In this document: in pieces, positions 51,109 through 62,340 of the stretch
How the letters are laid out: every line of letters begins with the position of its first letter
How positions within the stretch are numbered: position 1 is the stretch's first letter
Assembly: GCF_026914265.1 (NCBI RefSeq)
Contig: NC_069134.1
Coordinates: 12,753,758-12,817,757 of the forward strand
Direction: 5' to 3'
Source of the DNA: Mya arenaria
Lineage: Eukaryota; Mollusca; Bivalvia; Myida; Myidae
Length of the DNA stretch: 64,000 nt
Made by a program: the position numbers and the translations under genes
Notes under the pieces: model-generated
Told to the model about the DNA's origin: nothing
What the model saw: the letters and a program-made list of their open reading frames with translations, nothing else
The model's database searches: none

Positions 51109-51761
51109 ACAAAAAGTGGCTCTGTGGTTCTCATATCAACCAGCACACGCTCAACGTTTCGGGGATATTTGCCTTATGTGGCCAGTCAAAAGACAAAAAT
51201 TAATGTTCCAATTAATAAACCTAAGGAACTTTAAGATATAAGATCCTATCATACGATGCGTCCGTTGACAATATGGGGCCTCTCGCCGCAAAACAAATGT
51301 GCTGGATTGACCATTGAAGAGTCCAAACCACAAAGAGATGGGCAGACATATAATTTGTGCAATTATTGTTTTATTCTGTGATATTGTTGTTTTTAATATA
51401 TATATATACAATGAAACTAATAAAGGTCTGGAACACATTTGTTTGATATTTCCTGTACACTTACAACTGATTTAAGTAGCGTATTTTGATAAGCAAACAT
51501 TGCTGTTGATATACACTGTTCTCATGTTGTAAATCCCACTGACGAATGTGTACAGGGGTCAATACAGATGTTTTATTTATCTTGCAATCCCATCATTGCC
51601 TATGTTCATCTGTTATATGTTGCAACATTTGACTTCAAAATAAATATGTTGAAACCAACAGTTACTGTATTTAGTGTTTGCCCTATATTTTTAGCCAATC
51701 AGAGGTGCTAGATTTTTTTCAAATGTTTTTCACTGCCAACGCTGATAATGTCACAATATCG

Positions 51762-51793
51762 GGGGAGGGGGGGGGGGGGGGGGGGGGAGGAGG
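51762..51793 (+). repeat. Poly-G tract
   Basis: A near-continuous run of G with two A interruptions. Potential G-quadruplex between the PAN gene and the YR element. Confidence 0.85.
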
Positions 51794-52065
51794 TCCAAAT
51801 AATGAATGGATTTCATATCAAAATTCTTACCTGACTTTTAAAAAAGATACAAACATACGTTACGATTTAAAGATTCTATTTATTTAATGTATTGGAAATC
51901 ACACACATATTATAAATGATATTAATCAGAAACTACACAACGTCGTTTGCATCCCTTGCAAAATACTGGTATCTATCGCGGGATCTAGTATACAAGGTCC
52001 GTATATATATTTTTTTTTTGCATTCTGTCACATAGTCCTAAAATTGCGGCTGTTGTCTAAGTTGT

Positions 52066-52263
52066 ATGTATTTATTATCGGAATTGATAATGTAAAATTC
52101 GGTTGTGAGGTAGATTTTGTAGGGTACTGTAGTTTATATAAGTTTTACATTTTCCTCGAGGAAATTACAAGTATCGGGTTATGTACTGATTTGGGAAATC
52201 ATTCGATAAGCAAGTGGGGTACGGAGAGGATCGTGTCATTGTACACTAGTAGCGTGTTTTATT
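52066..52263 (+). repeat. Split direct repeat A1
   Basis: 198 bp, repeated without visible change at 54462-54659. Both copies begin ATGTATTTATTATCGG and end GTGTTTTATT. This marks the left edge of the YR retrotransposon. Confidence 0.9.
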
Positions 52264-52354
52264 ATTGTGAACACTATTTATTTTTTTGGACATTGGAAAT
52301 TTAGAAATTAAATACTTAATATTGCTATTTAATTTAATAAGCCACTGCTAGGCT

Positions 52355-52762
52355 ATGTTTGGGGGGACGGAAACAGAAGGCAGTGTTATGAGGAAGGAGT
52401 CGGAGGCCGGTCGTAGCGACACAGGAAGGAGGAGCTGGCATGCCACGTGGCCAGGGAGAACAAGCTTTGCTTCATTTTCTCGCCGCGCTGGTCCACCGCC
52501 AACGGCCACCGTGACGTCAGCGACTTCCGGCCAAGGCTACTTCTCCAGTCCTGCGTTCTCCAATCGAGCGACATCCATGGTCATGGGTAGGGATAGACAG
52601 CAGCTTTTTCGCCCCTACCATCCTTACCAAGCGAGGTCCAACGCCAACACCAACGCCATCTGTTTCGGTTGCGGACGGAAAGGACACTTCCGGCGGGAGT
52701 GCGAGCTGGACGGCGGGTCGTCTGTCAAACGAGATAGCGGCATCGGAGGGCCTAAACAATGA
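52355..52762 (+). pseudogene. Gag-like fragment with CCHC zinc knuckle
   Basis: An open stretch of about 135 codons rich in Arg, Ser and Pro ends with a CCHC-like knuckle, CFGCGRKGHFRREC (Cx2Cx4Hx4C), as in retroelement gag proteins. A second frame continues for about 30 codons after the stop (FHDDSDCLGENDID), suggesting a frameshift or gag-pol junction. No initiating context could be chosen with confidence. Confidence 0.7.
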
Positions 52763-52899
52763 TAAGTATTTTCATGATGATAGTGACTGTTTGGGTGAAA
52801 ATGACATTGATAGGCATTGTTTAGACAAGTATAGTCCAGTTTCAGGCATAAGTGTAAAAGGAAATTTAACTCTGGGACAGTGCACAATTTTGTATTTGT

Positions 52900-53286
52900 A
52901 TTCCTGATAGGAGAATTGCAGATTTAAAAACGGTTTTGTCCCGTGTAACGGGTTACTTGCCTATGGTGAGCGCAAGAGAGCTCGCAAAATGTACTGGGAA
53001 AATTGTTTCCATGATGCCTGTTATTGGTAATCTCGCTAGACCCATGACTAGATTTCTGTATGTAGAAATTACGTCTAGGCCCTCTTGGGATCGACGGATT
53101 GCTATATCGTCTGACAATTTGTGTGTGTCAGAATTTGAGTTCTGGATGGATCGTATTGACCACATCAATTGTAGGTTTTTGAGTAAAGATACATCCATTG
53201 ATGTGTTGAAAGTCTTTAGCGATGCTAGTGGTTTTGCATGTGGTGCTTATATTGCAATGAGAAATGAGAATGAGATGAGAAAATAA
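52900..53286 (+). pseudogene. RT C-terminal connection and truncated RNase H of the YR element
   Basis: The frame carries the motif SARELAKCTGKIVSMMPVIG, then RFLYVEI, SWDRRIAIS and EFEFWMDRI, and the RNase H start VFSDAS. This is the thumb/connection and RNase H entry of DIRS/Ngaro-type RT. The RT palm with its catalytic aspartates should precede it but is absent: the gag remnant stops about 50 bp upstream. RNase H ends early at a stop. The enzyme is therefore dead. Confidence 0.8.
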
Positions 53287-53420
53287 GGTTTTTAGCATCG
53301 TATTTCGTAGTTATTTTAAAATAACTTACGTAAAGATATTATTTGAAAATGTGTGTTTCTTATACCATTTACATCTGATGTAAATGAGGTTCGTACACTG
53401 TGTGCGAAGTATAACATAAT

Positions 53421-54257
53421 ATGTTTAGTCCCTTGGACAGTTCCGCTTGTATCAGATACTTGCGAAGTCGTACTCTGAGTGCGAGGATTATTTTATGCAT
53501 TGCAGATGCTATTGTTTTTGGAATTTCCTGGGCACATAAAATTGCAGGTTTTGAAGATCCGTGTTCTTCCGATTTAGTTACGTTTGCTAAAATGGTCTCA
53601 TAAGAGAAAATTCTAGACCTGTCGTTCAAAAATGTGCATTTTCTGTAGAAGATACGAAATGTATTGTACACCATTTTGGAAGTTCAGAGGCATTGGTTGA
53701 CATTCGTTTTGTAACTATGTGTCTAATAAGTTTTTCAGGTTTTTTAAGATTTAATGAACTGGTTTCTATAAAAAGATCAGATTTATCCATTCTTGAAGAT
53801 TGTGTTAAAATATTCATAAGTAAAAGCAAAACAGATCAACTACGTCATGGTGAAACGGTGACAATAACGAGAACAAACTCATTGTTGTGTCCAGTATCAT
53901 ATTTGGAAAAATATCTTATAACAGTTGGTATTGAGGAAAGTTCCACAGAATATATTTTTAGAAATATCATGTGTTGCCAAAAATCAAAAAGATGTGTATT
54001 ATCGGGTGTAAAACCCATGTCGTATAGTAGAGCCAGGGAAATTTTGTTGGGAAAAAATCAAATTTATGGGCATGAACCCTGAAAAGTATGGGCTTCATTC
54101 TTTCCGTTCAGGGGGTGCTACGGCGGCTGCTAATGGGGGTGTCCCTGAACGATTGTTCAAAAGGCATGGCAGATGGAAATCTGAAAATGCAAAAGATCGT
54201 TATGTCAGGGAATCGGATGACACTAAGAAATTTGTATCTCTTAATCTTGGTTTATAG
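53421..54257 (+). pseudogene. Tyrosine recombinase (integrase) of the YR element, frameshifted
   Basis: Three frame segments are needed. 53421-53603 holds an N-terminal SAM-like core-binding part (ADAIVFGISWAHKIAGF). 53693-54082 holds the catalytic start with GFLRFNEL (Arg I), and SKSKTDQ (beta-hairpin Lys). 54066-54257 holds LHSFRSGG (His-x-x-Arg), KRHGRW (second His) and KDRYVRES (nucleophile Tyr). All catalytic residues remain visible, but two frameshifts separate them, so no intact enzyme is made from this copy. Confidence 0.85.
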
Positions 54258-54344
54258 ATTACATGAATTGTTATACAATTTAGGTATATTTCATTCATTG
54301 ATATACTTTTGACTGTTGTTTACGCACCCGTTCTTTTACTGTCG

Positions 54345-54462
54345 ATAAAATACCCCGCTTGTTGGCACACCTATATTGTGTTCCTTTGTTTGTCTTTACT
54401 TAAGGTTAAGATAATAAATATTTTATGTTTGGCATAAAATGAAATGAAATAGAAAACATAAA
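54345..54462 (+). repeat. Split direct repeat B1
   Basis: 118 bp beginning ATAAAATACCCCGCTTG and ending GAAAACATAAA, repeated at 54924-55041. It abuts repeat A2 with one shared base, so the B1-A2 junction corresponds to a closed-circle junction. Confidence 0.9.
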
Positions 54463-54659
54463 TGTATTTATTATCGGAATTGATAATGTAAAATTCGGTT
54501 GTGAGGTAGATTTTGTAGGGTACTGTAGTTTATATAAGTTTTACATTTTCCTCGAGGAAATTACAAGTATCGGGTTATGTACTGATTTGGGAAATCATTC
54601 GATAAGCAAGTGGGGTACGGAGAGGATCGTGTCATTGTACACTAGTAGCGTGTTTTATT
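54462..54659 (+). repeat. Split direct repeat A2
   Basis: Second copy of the 198-bp A repeat, directly after B1. Confidence 0.9.
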
Positions 54660-54923
54660 GATTACAAAAAATGATATACAAATAGATGATTGTTTCTGTG
54701 TTATTAACGCATATTTATTTTTCAGTTTGGTATTGTGTGTGTTACCAACGTACGAATGGGAGTTTATTCGTGTAGAGGGCTGTGAGTGGCATTGATTCCG
54801 GACATTACTACAATGCAGAAGCATTCATCACTGTGTATAGGAACATTGAGCCATTCACCATGTTATGGCTATTCAGGGAATCAGTGCCTGTGTGAATGTT
54901 ATTGAATTGTCAGAATATACAAA

Positions 54924-55041
54924 ATAAAATACCCCGCTTGTTGGCACACCTATATTGTGTTCCTTTGTTTGTCTTTACTTAAGGTTAAGATAATAAATAT
55001 TTTATGTTTGGCATAAAATGAAATGAAATAGAAAACATAAA
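54924..55041 (+). repeat. Split direct repeat B2
   Basis: Second copy of the 118-bp B repeat and right edge of the element, 44 bp before the 3' end of the minus-strand tRNA-Trp. Confidence 0.9.
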
Positions 55042-55085
55042 CATTATTCTGTTATTATTGAAATAATGTTACTCTGCGAAAAGTA

Positions 55086-55157
55086 TGACCCAGACGTGAT
55101 TTGAACACGCAACCTTCTGATCTGGAGTCAGACGCGCTACCGTTGCGCCACGGAGTC
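55086..55157 (-). tRNA. trnW-CCA: tRNA-Trp (CCA), copy 1
   Basis: A 72-nt cloverleaf on the minus strand with anticodon CCA in the loop CTCCAGA, stem TCTGA/TCAGA, A-box GTGGCGCAACGG and a perfect T loop TTCAAAT. A TTTT Pol III terminator lies three bases past the 3' end (plus-strand A run 55079-55082). One acceptor-stem pair, position 6-67, is C-U mismatched. It begins 45 bp from the right end of the YR retrotransposon. Confidence 0.92.
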
Positions 55158-55366
55158 GCCATGTTCATGCTATATGACAATGCATGTAATGTATCAACAA
55201 TACCTAGCTACACGTACACCGAATTATTACCATCCATAAACCGTGTCATTGTACCATTATGACATATTATAAATGATTTGATGTTATAACCCTTTTTTGT
55301 AAGAACTCAAAGTTTAAATCAAAATCAATTTGATAAATAAAAAGGTGACAAATGTGTTAATTTTTT

Positions 55367-56590
55367 ATCTCGTTAAAATGACTTACGTATCTCGTTAAAC
55401 GACTTAATATATTCCTTTAAATGACTTACGTATCTCGTCAAAATGACTTAATGTAATTAAACGACTTGCTTATCTCGTTAAAATGACTTAAAATATTCCT
55501 TTAAACGACTTGCGTATCTCGTTAAAATGACTAAATGTAATTAAACGACTTGCTTATCTCGTTAAAATGATTTAAAATATTCCTTTAAACGACTTGCGTT
55601 TCTCGTTAAAACGACTTAATGTATTCCTTTAAACGACTTGCTCATCTCGTTAAAATAAATTAAAGTACTCCTTAAAACGACTAAGTATTTCGTTAAAACG
55701 ACTTAGTAATTTGTTAAAAAATTATTAAAACGCCATTCTGGTTTCTTTTAGATACAGAGATACAGAAGTCGTTTAAGAGGGATACAGAAGTCGTTTTTTG
55801 AGAGATACAGAAGTCGATACAGAAGTCGTTTTAGAGAGATACAGACGTACTTTAAGCGAGATACAGAAGTCGTTTTAGCGAGATACAAAAGTATTTTTAG
55901 CGAGATACAGAAGTCGTTTTAGCGAGATACAGAAGTCGTTTTAAGAAGTCGTTCTCGCGAGATACAGAAGTCATTTTAAGAAGTCGTTCTAGCGAGATGC
56001 AGAAGTCGTTTTAGCGAGATACAGAAGTCTTTTAAAAGAGATACAGAAGTCGTTTTAGCGAGATACAGAAGTCGTTTTAGAGAGATATAAAAGTCGTTTT
56101 AGCGAGATACAGAAGTCGTTTTAGAGAGAAACAGAAGTCGTTTTAGCGAGATACATAGGTCGTTAAAGCGAGATGCGAAAGTCGTTTTAGCGAGATACAG
56201 AAGTCGTCTTAGCGAGATACAGAAGTCGTTTTAGAGAGATACAGAAGTCGTTTAAGCGAGATACATAAGTCGTTTTCGTGAGATACAGCAGTCGTTTTAG
56301 CGAGATACAAAAGTCGTTTTAGAGATACATACAGAAGACGTTTTAGCGAGAAACAGAAGTCGTTTTAGAGAGATACAGAAGTCGTTTTAGCGAAATACAG
56401 AAGTCGTTTTAAGAGAGAAACAGAAGTCGTTTTAGCGAGATACAGAAGTCGCTTTAGCGAGTTTTAGCGAGATACAGCAGTCGTTTCAGCGAGATACAGA
56501 AGTCGTTTAAGCGAGATACAGAAGTCGTTTTAGAGAGATACAGAAGTCGTTTTAGCGAGATAATGGATTCGTTTTAGCGAGAAAAAACAT
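55367..56590. repeat. 22-bp minisatellite in two inverted arms
   Basis: The left arm (55367-55735) repeats ATCTCGTTAAAACGACTTGC. The right arm (about 55747-56590) repeats GAGATACAGAAGTCGTTTTAGC, whose reverse complement is the left-arm unit. The arms are about 370 and 845 bp, with about 12 bp between them. Confidence 0.9.
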
Positions 56591-56990
56591 ATTCCATCTA
56601 TATGCCGCCGTATAAACAGTAAGAAAAAACAACACACATCAGAAAAATTAATTTTACGCTGACAGCACGCTTAGACCGCACGTCCTTTTTGTAGCCCATG
56701 TTTGTTATACTGAGCCAAGGGAGCCGTTTCATCAAGAAGTAGTACTGTTAATATCCGTGACTACTCGGTATAACATCGGTGCTAGGTATATAACTGTTTC
56801 ATTAAAGATCTTAGTCTTTACTGCGACACTATCAGGTTTGTTGGGATGGCACAGACGGCAACACTATAATCTGTTTCATTCCTTCCAGCTAAGCCGTGGA
56901 AACAAATAACTAAATGAGCTGGAGCAGATAATGCTCTTTTGAATCCTAAACATACATACATTGTTCTCAACATTTTTCAAGTAAAGTTAA

Positions 56991-57118
56991 TAGTCCTCCG
57001 TTTACACCCAAAACACAAGATTATACTCTCGCGCAAAAGTGTGCCAATTGAGTGACTTTGCATAAGTTAATATAACTTTCATCACAATCGTTGTAAATTG
57101 ATAATGTTTAAACTAAAC
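56991..57118 (+). mobile_element. 5'-truncated copy of the same SINE
   Basis: It shares CTCTCGCG, GTGCCAA, and TCACAATCGTTGTAAA followed by GTTTAAACTAAA-like sequence with the 3' half of the SINE at 1853-2090. Confidence 0.65.
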
Positions 57119-57609
57119 GATACCCTTCTGTAGAATCTCATTTTCATGTACTTTAAATAAATTTGCTTTTAGCCGATCTCTGTAATATTTGCTGTAATTA
57201 CATTTAGATAAACACTATCGTTATGCGTTGAAGCTAATCAAACTATTTACTTTTTAAGAATTGTGCAAACATAATAATTATTATAATATTACCACTCGTA
57301 TATTTGCATTTCGTAATGCAACTGTGTGCACAATAAACATGACGCATGCCATACGATTTCTCTCTTTAATGGAAGCTTAATTTAACCAACAAAGCGAACG
57401 TTATATAAACAACAATTCATGAACAAGGCATAATCACACTTAACATAATTGCCCTTATTCAATTTCGTGAACACAAGCTAATTGTATCTGTATTACAAAA
57501 CTTAATATATATGTACGTGTATTATTATAACAATCAGTATCACACACGGCACCTGCCCTTGCTGTACACCAAACAACCTATAGCATAAATCATAATTCAA
57601 CTTTATACG
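57119..57609. other. Profilin 3' flank
   Basis: AT-rich. No canonical AATAAA on the minus strand close to the profilin stop was identified. Confidence 0.45.
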
Positions 57610-58029
57610 CTATATACCTTGCTCCTTTAAATATTCCCCTAGTTTAGTCACCACATTATAACAGCCGCCTGGGTGTGCACCTTCCTCGTGCGTAGCTATC
57701 ACTAGACACTTATTACACCGGAACACGACACATCCCGCGCCCTCCGTGCTTTCTCGGCCCACGATCAGACCGCTCTCCGCACGTGTGCATGTGAACGTCC
57801 GTCCTCCGACCCGAACACCGTCCTTCCATAGTTTTGATGGATCGATGAATCCAAACACAAGAGTTTTTATTTCGTCACTGGTAACGCCATATCCGGGAGT
57901 TGAGGCCCACTTCCGCCCCTCCGTGCCGTAGATGGCGCTATTCGTCACGAAGCCACTGTCCGTCAGTACGAGCGATATATACTCGTTCCATGACGACGGC
58001 ATCTTTAAAGAAGCAATACGAGACTGCAT
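57610..58029 (-). CDS. Pfn: Profilin, intronless, 139 aa
   Basis: Seen: a single open frame runs from ATG 58029 to TAG 57610-57612, with an in-frame TGA three codons upstream. After nine residues the sequence reads MPSSWNEYISLVL, the profilin N-terminal helix with the conserved Trp and Tyr of the poly-proline site. It continues with KWAST, FGFIDPSKLWKDGVRVGG (sheet and actin-contact region), and a C-terminal helix GGCYNVVTKLGEYLKEQGI. The length fits the family (about 125-140 residues). Translation could also start at the second Met (58002), giving 130 residues closer to the canonical start. Known role: binds monomeric actin, promotes nucleotide exchange and delivers actin to formins and Ena/VASP through poly-proline. 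Absence of introns is unusual for an animal profilin and could reflect an old retrocopy, but no poly(A) tail or target-site duplication was seen. The frame is intact, so it is probably functional. Confidence 0.92.
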   Translation of the reverse strand: MQSRIASLKMPSSWNEYISLVLTDSGFVTNSAIYGTEGRKWASTPGYGVTSDEIKTLVFGFIDPSKLWKDGVRVGGRTFTCTRAESGLIVGRESTEGAGCVVFRCNKCLVIATHEEGAHPGGCYNVVTKLGEYLKEQGI

Positions 58030-59539
58030 TTTAATTCAGATGTGAAATGTTTACAAACACAATGTGTTTACTATAAAACAGCCCATATTTTGAGTATTGT
58101 AGGTTGGCACCGCTCAAAGGTGAAAATGGGTTCCTGTCTTATTTTAATAATCCATTTTCTAATTATCGCCTTATTTGAAACACTTTGAAATGTAAGTCCA
58201 GTTCTTTACTGACAAACTTCAATGCGTTTACGGAGTATTATGCCAGTGCAATATTAGTTTTGCAATTATCCTCTTCGATTGTTGTATTGTCGCGTTCTTT
58301 TCTCTGTGTCACTGAACCTTTCGTCCAGTTATCTAACACTTATGCCACACAAAGCAAAGGGCACTTTTGTTTTAAAATATAACATGTTATTATCGATGAT
58401 GCCATGTCATGATCAATACACACGTGAACAAATAATAGGTAGAGATCAAATCCATTAAAATTTGAAGATCGTCTTATGTTCTGATAAGATAACATTCATC
58501 CAATATCATGTCAAGTATTCGATCGCGTTTTAATAGAAAACGAGCAATAAAATATTCAAATATTTGGATCGGGGAGCTGTCGAATAAATCAGTTTCGATT
58601 TTCTGTGTTGAATAAATCATATTGCATTAAAAGGTCGCTTGAATGTTTGATAAACCTTATTAAAAGGAATCTGGTTTAAGGGAAGAAAAACAGTATTAAG
58701 GAAGTTAAGAATACATCGTTTTTTTTTGAACATCAGAATAGTTTGATATCAGTACTGCATTAATAAAATCTTCACTGGTGAGAGGGCTTTTACTAAATGG
58801 CTGAATTATTGAACGTTCAATATGATTGCATCCGCATGAAAGCGCCAAATATTATATCGATTACATTTCAATTTTTGCTAAGTATATTTTTGTTTAACTT
58901 AATCTTCCTAATTGAATGTATATATCTGATAATTGACAAATCGACACCTCCACCCGGTATTTGAGCCATTCAATCCTAGTTCAAAAACTATCGTAAGTTA
59001 ACTTATTAAATATAATTATAAATGAAATGAAATTGTAAATGAAATGAAATGACACTCATTATGAGTGCATTCTCGTACACCAGAGCAATGATGCTATGTG
59101 CACAACAATGTTAGATTTGCCATTACCTAACCTCTAATGTATGAAAATGTATGTGTCAAGATGTGGCAGTTAACGTTGTTTTCCAAACGTGATTCTTTTC
59201 GTAAAAAAATGATGTTTGTTTGTTGAAGTGGGTCAAGCAAGCTGTCGGATAGGATGGTTGGACATGCTGATCCAAGAATTAGATAGTTTAACGACATCAA
59301 AAATTTAATAAGCGAAACAGTCGATATTTTGCTAATCTTGAAAAACGCAATTCCGAACAGAAAACAATAACAATGCTTAAATCAATTCATACTGTAACGG
59401 ACTTAAATGATATTTTAAGAGAACAAAAAAGTTTTTACAAAATTCTATACAAAAAACAATAACAAGAAAATAGTGATATATATTTCTTTGAAAGTCCCTC
59501 GAGAAAATTAAGCAACGAGAAAAAAAATCTGAAGGTTTT
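58030..59539. other. Profilin upstream region and LINE 5' remnant
   Basis: AT-rich and without a gene. LINE-like translation (LNDILREQKSFYKILY) becomes recognisable from about 59400. Confidence 0.5.
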
Positions 59540-59835
59540 TTTAAGTGAACATAATAAATGTAAATAAAAGCCCTAGTTCTGATGGATTAAAAGTCAAATT
59601 TTATAAAGCATTCTGTGATATTCTTAATTTCATTTTGTGGAATCTATATATTAACTATTCATTTTAAACTCAATTACTTACTGAACTGCAAAAACAAGGT
59701 TTAATTTCCCATATACTAAAGCCAGGTAATGATCACGAACAACTTTCAAATTGGCGCCCGATTAGTCTTCTAAATATAGAATACAAAATCGCAACAAAGA
59801 CCATAGCAAATAGAATAAAAAAAAATACTAGATAA
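59540..59835 (+). pseudogene. LINE reverse transcriptase fragment
   Basis: Translation with stops gives SPSSDGLKVKFYKAF and, further on, LSNWRPISLLNIEYKIATK, the N-terminal RT motifs of L1/Tx1-like non-LTR elements. It breaks off at about 59835, and the catalytic core does not follow. Confidence 0.8.
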
Positions 59836-60708
59836 AACACGGTGCATATCCATATCGGTACCCTCTTTGCGAAATCTACTGAAACGGTACCCTTTTGCAC
59901 ATACACCGGTCATTCTCTGCTGAAAACAAATCGGCGATGGACAACAAACCAGTAAATGTTCATTCAACTGATGAAAGGAGGTATGTCATGTGAAAAAAAG
60001 TATACCACGGAACACTAGAATGTTATAGCTATGTCTTTTTTTTATAATGTGCCCATACTGCAACTCCACAATAAGCTACACAATATCGATATGTCTTGCC
60101 TCGCCCACCACCTCTGCATGTTCTGCGGGCTTAAATGAACCACTGGTTTGATTATGTACACCCCGTAGATATTAAATGTATTCATTTATATATCATATTC
60201 ATACAAATGGCAATTAATAGTCTAAAATATGTGGTAAATTCATAAAACACCCTACTTTCGGTTTTGCAGCGGCACGGGATACCTCTTTGTTATTGATTTT
60301 TGATATCACAGGTACCCTCTCTCTCATTTTTTAAAGCACAGGTACCCTCGTAGCGCTGTATCGAGTTAAGTAATATGTTTTTACTTTGTTATCGCATTAC
60401 TCTATCTCTAAAATATCTTCGACTTTAGATATTCTGTAAGAAATTCTATTCATTTAATAACATGCAACTTCTATATGAAATCCCCAATGGTGACGATTTA
60501 AAGTACCTACAACTTATCAATAATACCACAATACATGAAAACTGAGATAAAAATATTACAGTTCCGGCTGAACAAAATTCGATGTTAAAAAAATACACAC
60601 CCCAGCCCAAAAATATAAATAAATAAAAAAAATAAATACACAGTTTCTGTATACAAACATATTCAAATTAATAATTTTTAAATAAAACTATTTCATCGAA
60701 ACACTTAA
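59836..60708. other. Sequence separating the two LINE fragments
   Basis: It carries GGTACCCTCT-type motifs at about 59858, 60311 and 60344. No coding capacity was recognised, except a short LINE-like stretch near 60460-60540. It is either an insertion or highly decayed LINE. Confidence 0.4.
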
Positions 60709-60990
60709 TTGGAAGGAAGTTTAAACACTGCCTTATATATAAACAATCGACAACGAGCCCTTCAATCTAATTTATTCAACAGAACTTTACCAACAAACAA
60801 ATATCTATTTAAATGCAAATTATCCAATTCTAGTTTATGCAACTTGCGTTCCAGTTTTGAGGAAACGATAAACTATATGTTCTGGGAGTGCTATTGCATA
60901 CAAGACCTGTGGAATAACTTGAAGCGTTTTCTCCACTCGAAAAGTATTCGAATTGAACTGAATTTAAAAATAAATAAATATTATGAATAA
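60709..60990 (+). pseudogene. LINE RT zinc-binding C-terminal fragment
   Basis: An open stretch of 93 codons has the zf-RVT pattern: NRTLPTNKYLFKC, SSLCNLRSSFEETINYMFWEC and QDLWNNL (Cys-Cys...His/Tyr-Cys). It is the downstream end of the same LINE type as the fragment at 59540. About 870 bp of mostly unrelated sequence lies between them. Confidence 0.75.
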
Positions 60991-61929
60991 ACGTTGAATG
61001 AAATTATAGCTGCATTAACTTTATAGTAATACTCCTAAAATACTACATTTTTGTTAAAGAACAACAACAGAGAAATATTCTTCACTTCCGCAAGTTTGAA
61101 AAAGCTATCTATATATTCGAATCAATATTGAAAGTGAAATAGCTATTATGACAAATAAACTTAACGTTCATTTGCAAAAATGGGCCTTTCTTTCATAACT
61201 ATAAGATATATAATACATTTTAAGACAGCCAGTTTGTCCCTAAAATTATTTTCTTTTTTTTCTAAAAGAATTTCCCCCCATTTCCTTGTTTGCTATATAA
61301 AAAAAAGCAAATAAAATGTTCTCCATGTTTAGCTGTATGAATTGTTTTTGCATACGTTTGAGTAAAAGCAATAAAATACATTTTGTTGAAACGATTGAGC
61401 CATGCATTCTCTATTTTATTTAGCGCACGTTTGGAAGCATAATTCAAATATCCGCGGGTAAAGGAAGTACATAACCCGCCGGTACCCAGCGCAGGCTAAA
61501 TAAGATAGCGAATACGTGGGTCCATCGGGTGACGCAATTTGGATAGGTCATAACGACACGTGGAAGTCGTTTTGAAATTTTGCTGTTTTGTTAATATTTA
61601 TTTGAAAATATATTATATGAGAGGATTTTAACAATTGTTGTGCCAACGTGAAGATAAATGCTTTCTAGATTAGTAGATACCAGTATGTTGTTTGCATATG
61701 AGTTTTTCTGTGCCAAATTCAGTGTTCTAACAATACGTTACCTACTGGTTTTAGATTAGCTTGTTTCTTATCTTCCCTCATTTATAGCTACCAGTATCAG
61801 GTACGTATTTTTCTATTGCATGATTAATGAATATTTTGTGGATGGACTTATAAACAATGATTTTAAGAAAGGTCACAACAGGTTTATTGTCAATGATACT
61901 AGTAACATTAAATTTCCAAAAAATAAGCT

Positions 61930-62058
61930 ACTGAGGCGGAAATCAGTACTGTGCATTTCTTTAGAGAAGCCATGTGAAAGTACTCCTGGTGGGGATCGAA
62001 CCCTGAACCTCATGGGTGAGAGGCGGACACCTATACCACTAGATCACTCTCACGCTTG
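61930..62058 (-). mobile_element. tRNA-derived SINE head, second family
   Basis: Minus strand: AGTGATCTAGTGGTATAGG (A-box region), CTCACCCATGAGGTTC and the B box GGTTCGATCCC, then ATGGCTTCTCTAAAG. It matches the fragment at 25570. It does not fold as a complete tRNA. Confidence 0.7.
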
Positions 62059-62340
62059 AGAAGCAACTTGAAGTTGCTACAATAAACAATGCAAGAGTGG
62101 ATTAGAAAATTTGATTGGTCGAAACATTTTTGCACAACAAATAAACCTTCATAAAATTTGCTCAACCCCTTTGCACACCATAATATGTAAAACCAATAGT
62201 CAATAATTATTTATATTCACTTTCATCGTCTGGCTTTTATATTGACCATCTTCTGGCAATTTTGATCAATAATATCAACGGTTGCCACGTCCCACGCTAT
62301 CTTTCAATGTTGATACATTTATATAAAATTAGACTACGTC

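Larger units (their letters stand above)
52066..55041 (+). mobile_element. Ngaro/PAT-type tyrosine-recombinase retrotransposon, internally deleted and frameshifted
   Basis: The element has split direct repeats in the order A1 (52066-52263), coding remnants, B1 (54345-54462), A2 (54462-54659), a 264-bp unique spacer, and B2 (54924-55041). The copies look essentially identical by eye. Coding remnants in order are a zinc-knuckle gag, the end of RT with the start of RNase H, and a tyrosine recombinase. Known of the group: these elements integrate through a circular intermediate with a tyrosine recombinase and make no target-site duplication. The A1-B1-A2-B2 order separates it from DIRS1, which has inverted ends. 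It is non-autonomous now because the RT core is missing and the recombinase frame is broken. Confidence 0.85.

Noticed and set aside
61970..62058. Minus-strand tRNA-like sequence (Glu/Asp-like head)
   Set aside because: Acceptor stem not paired and body matches another SINE fragment in the window.
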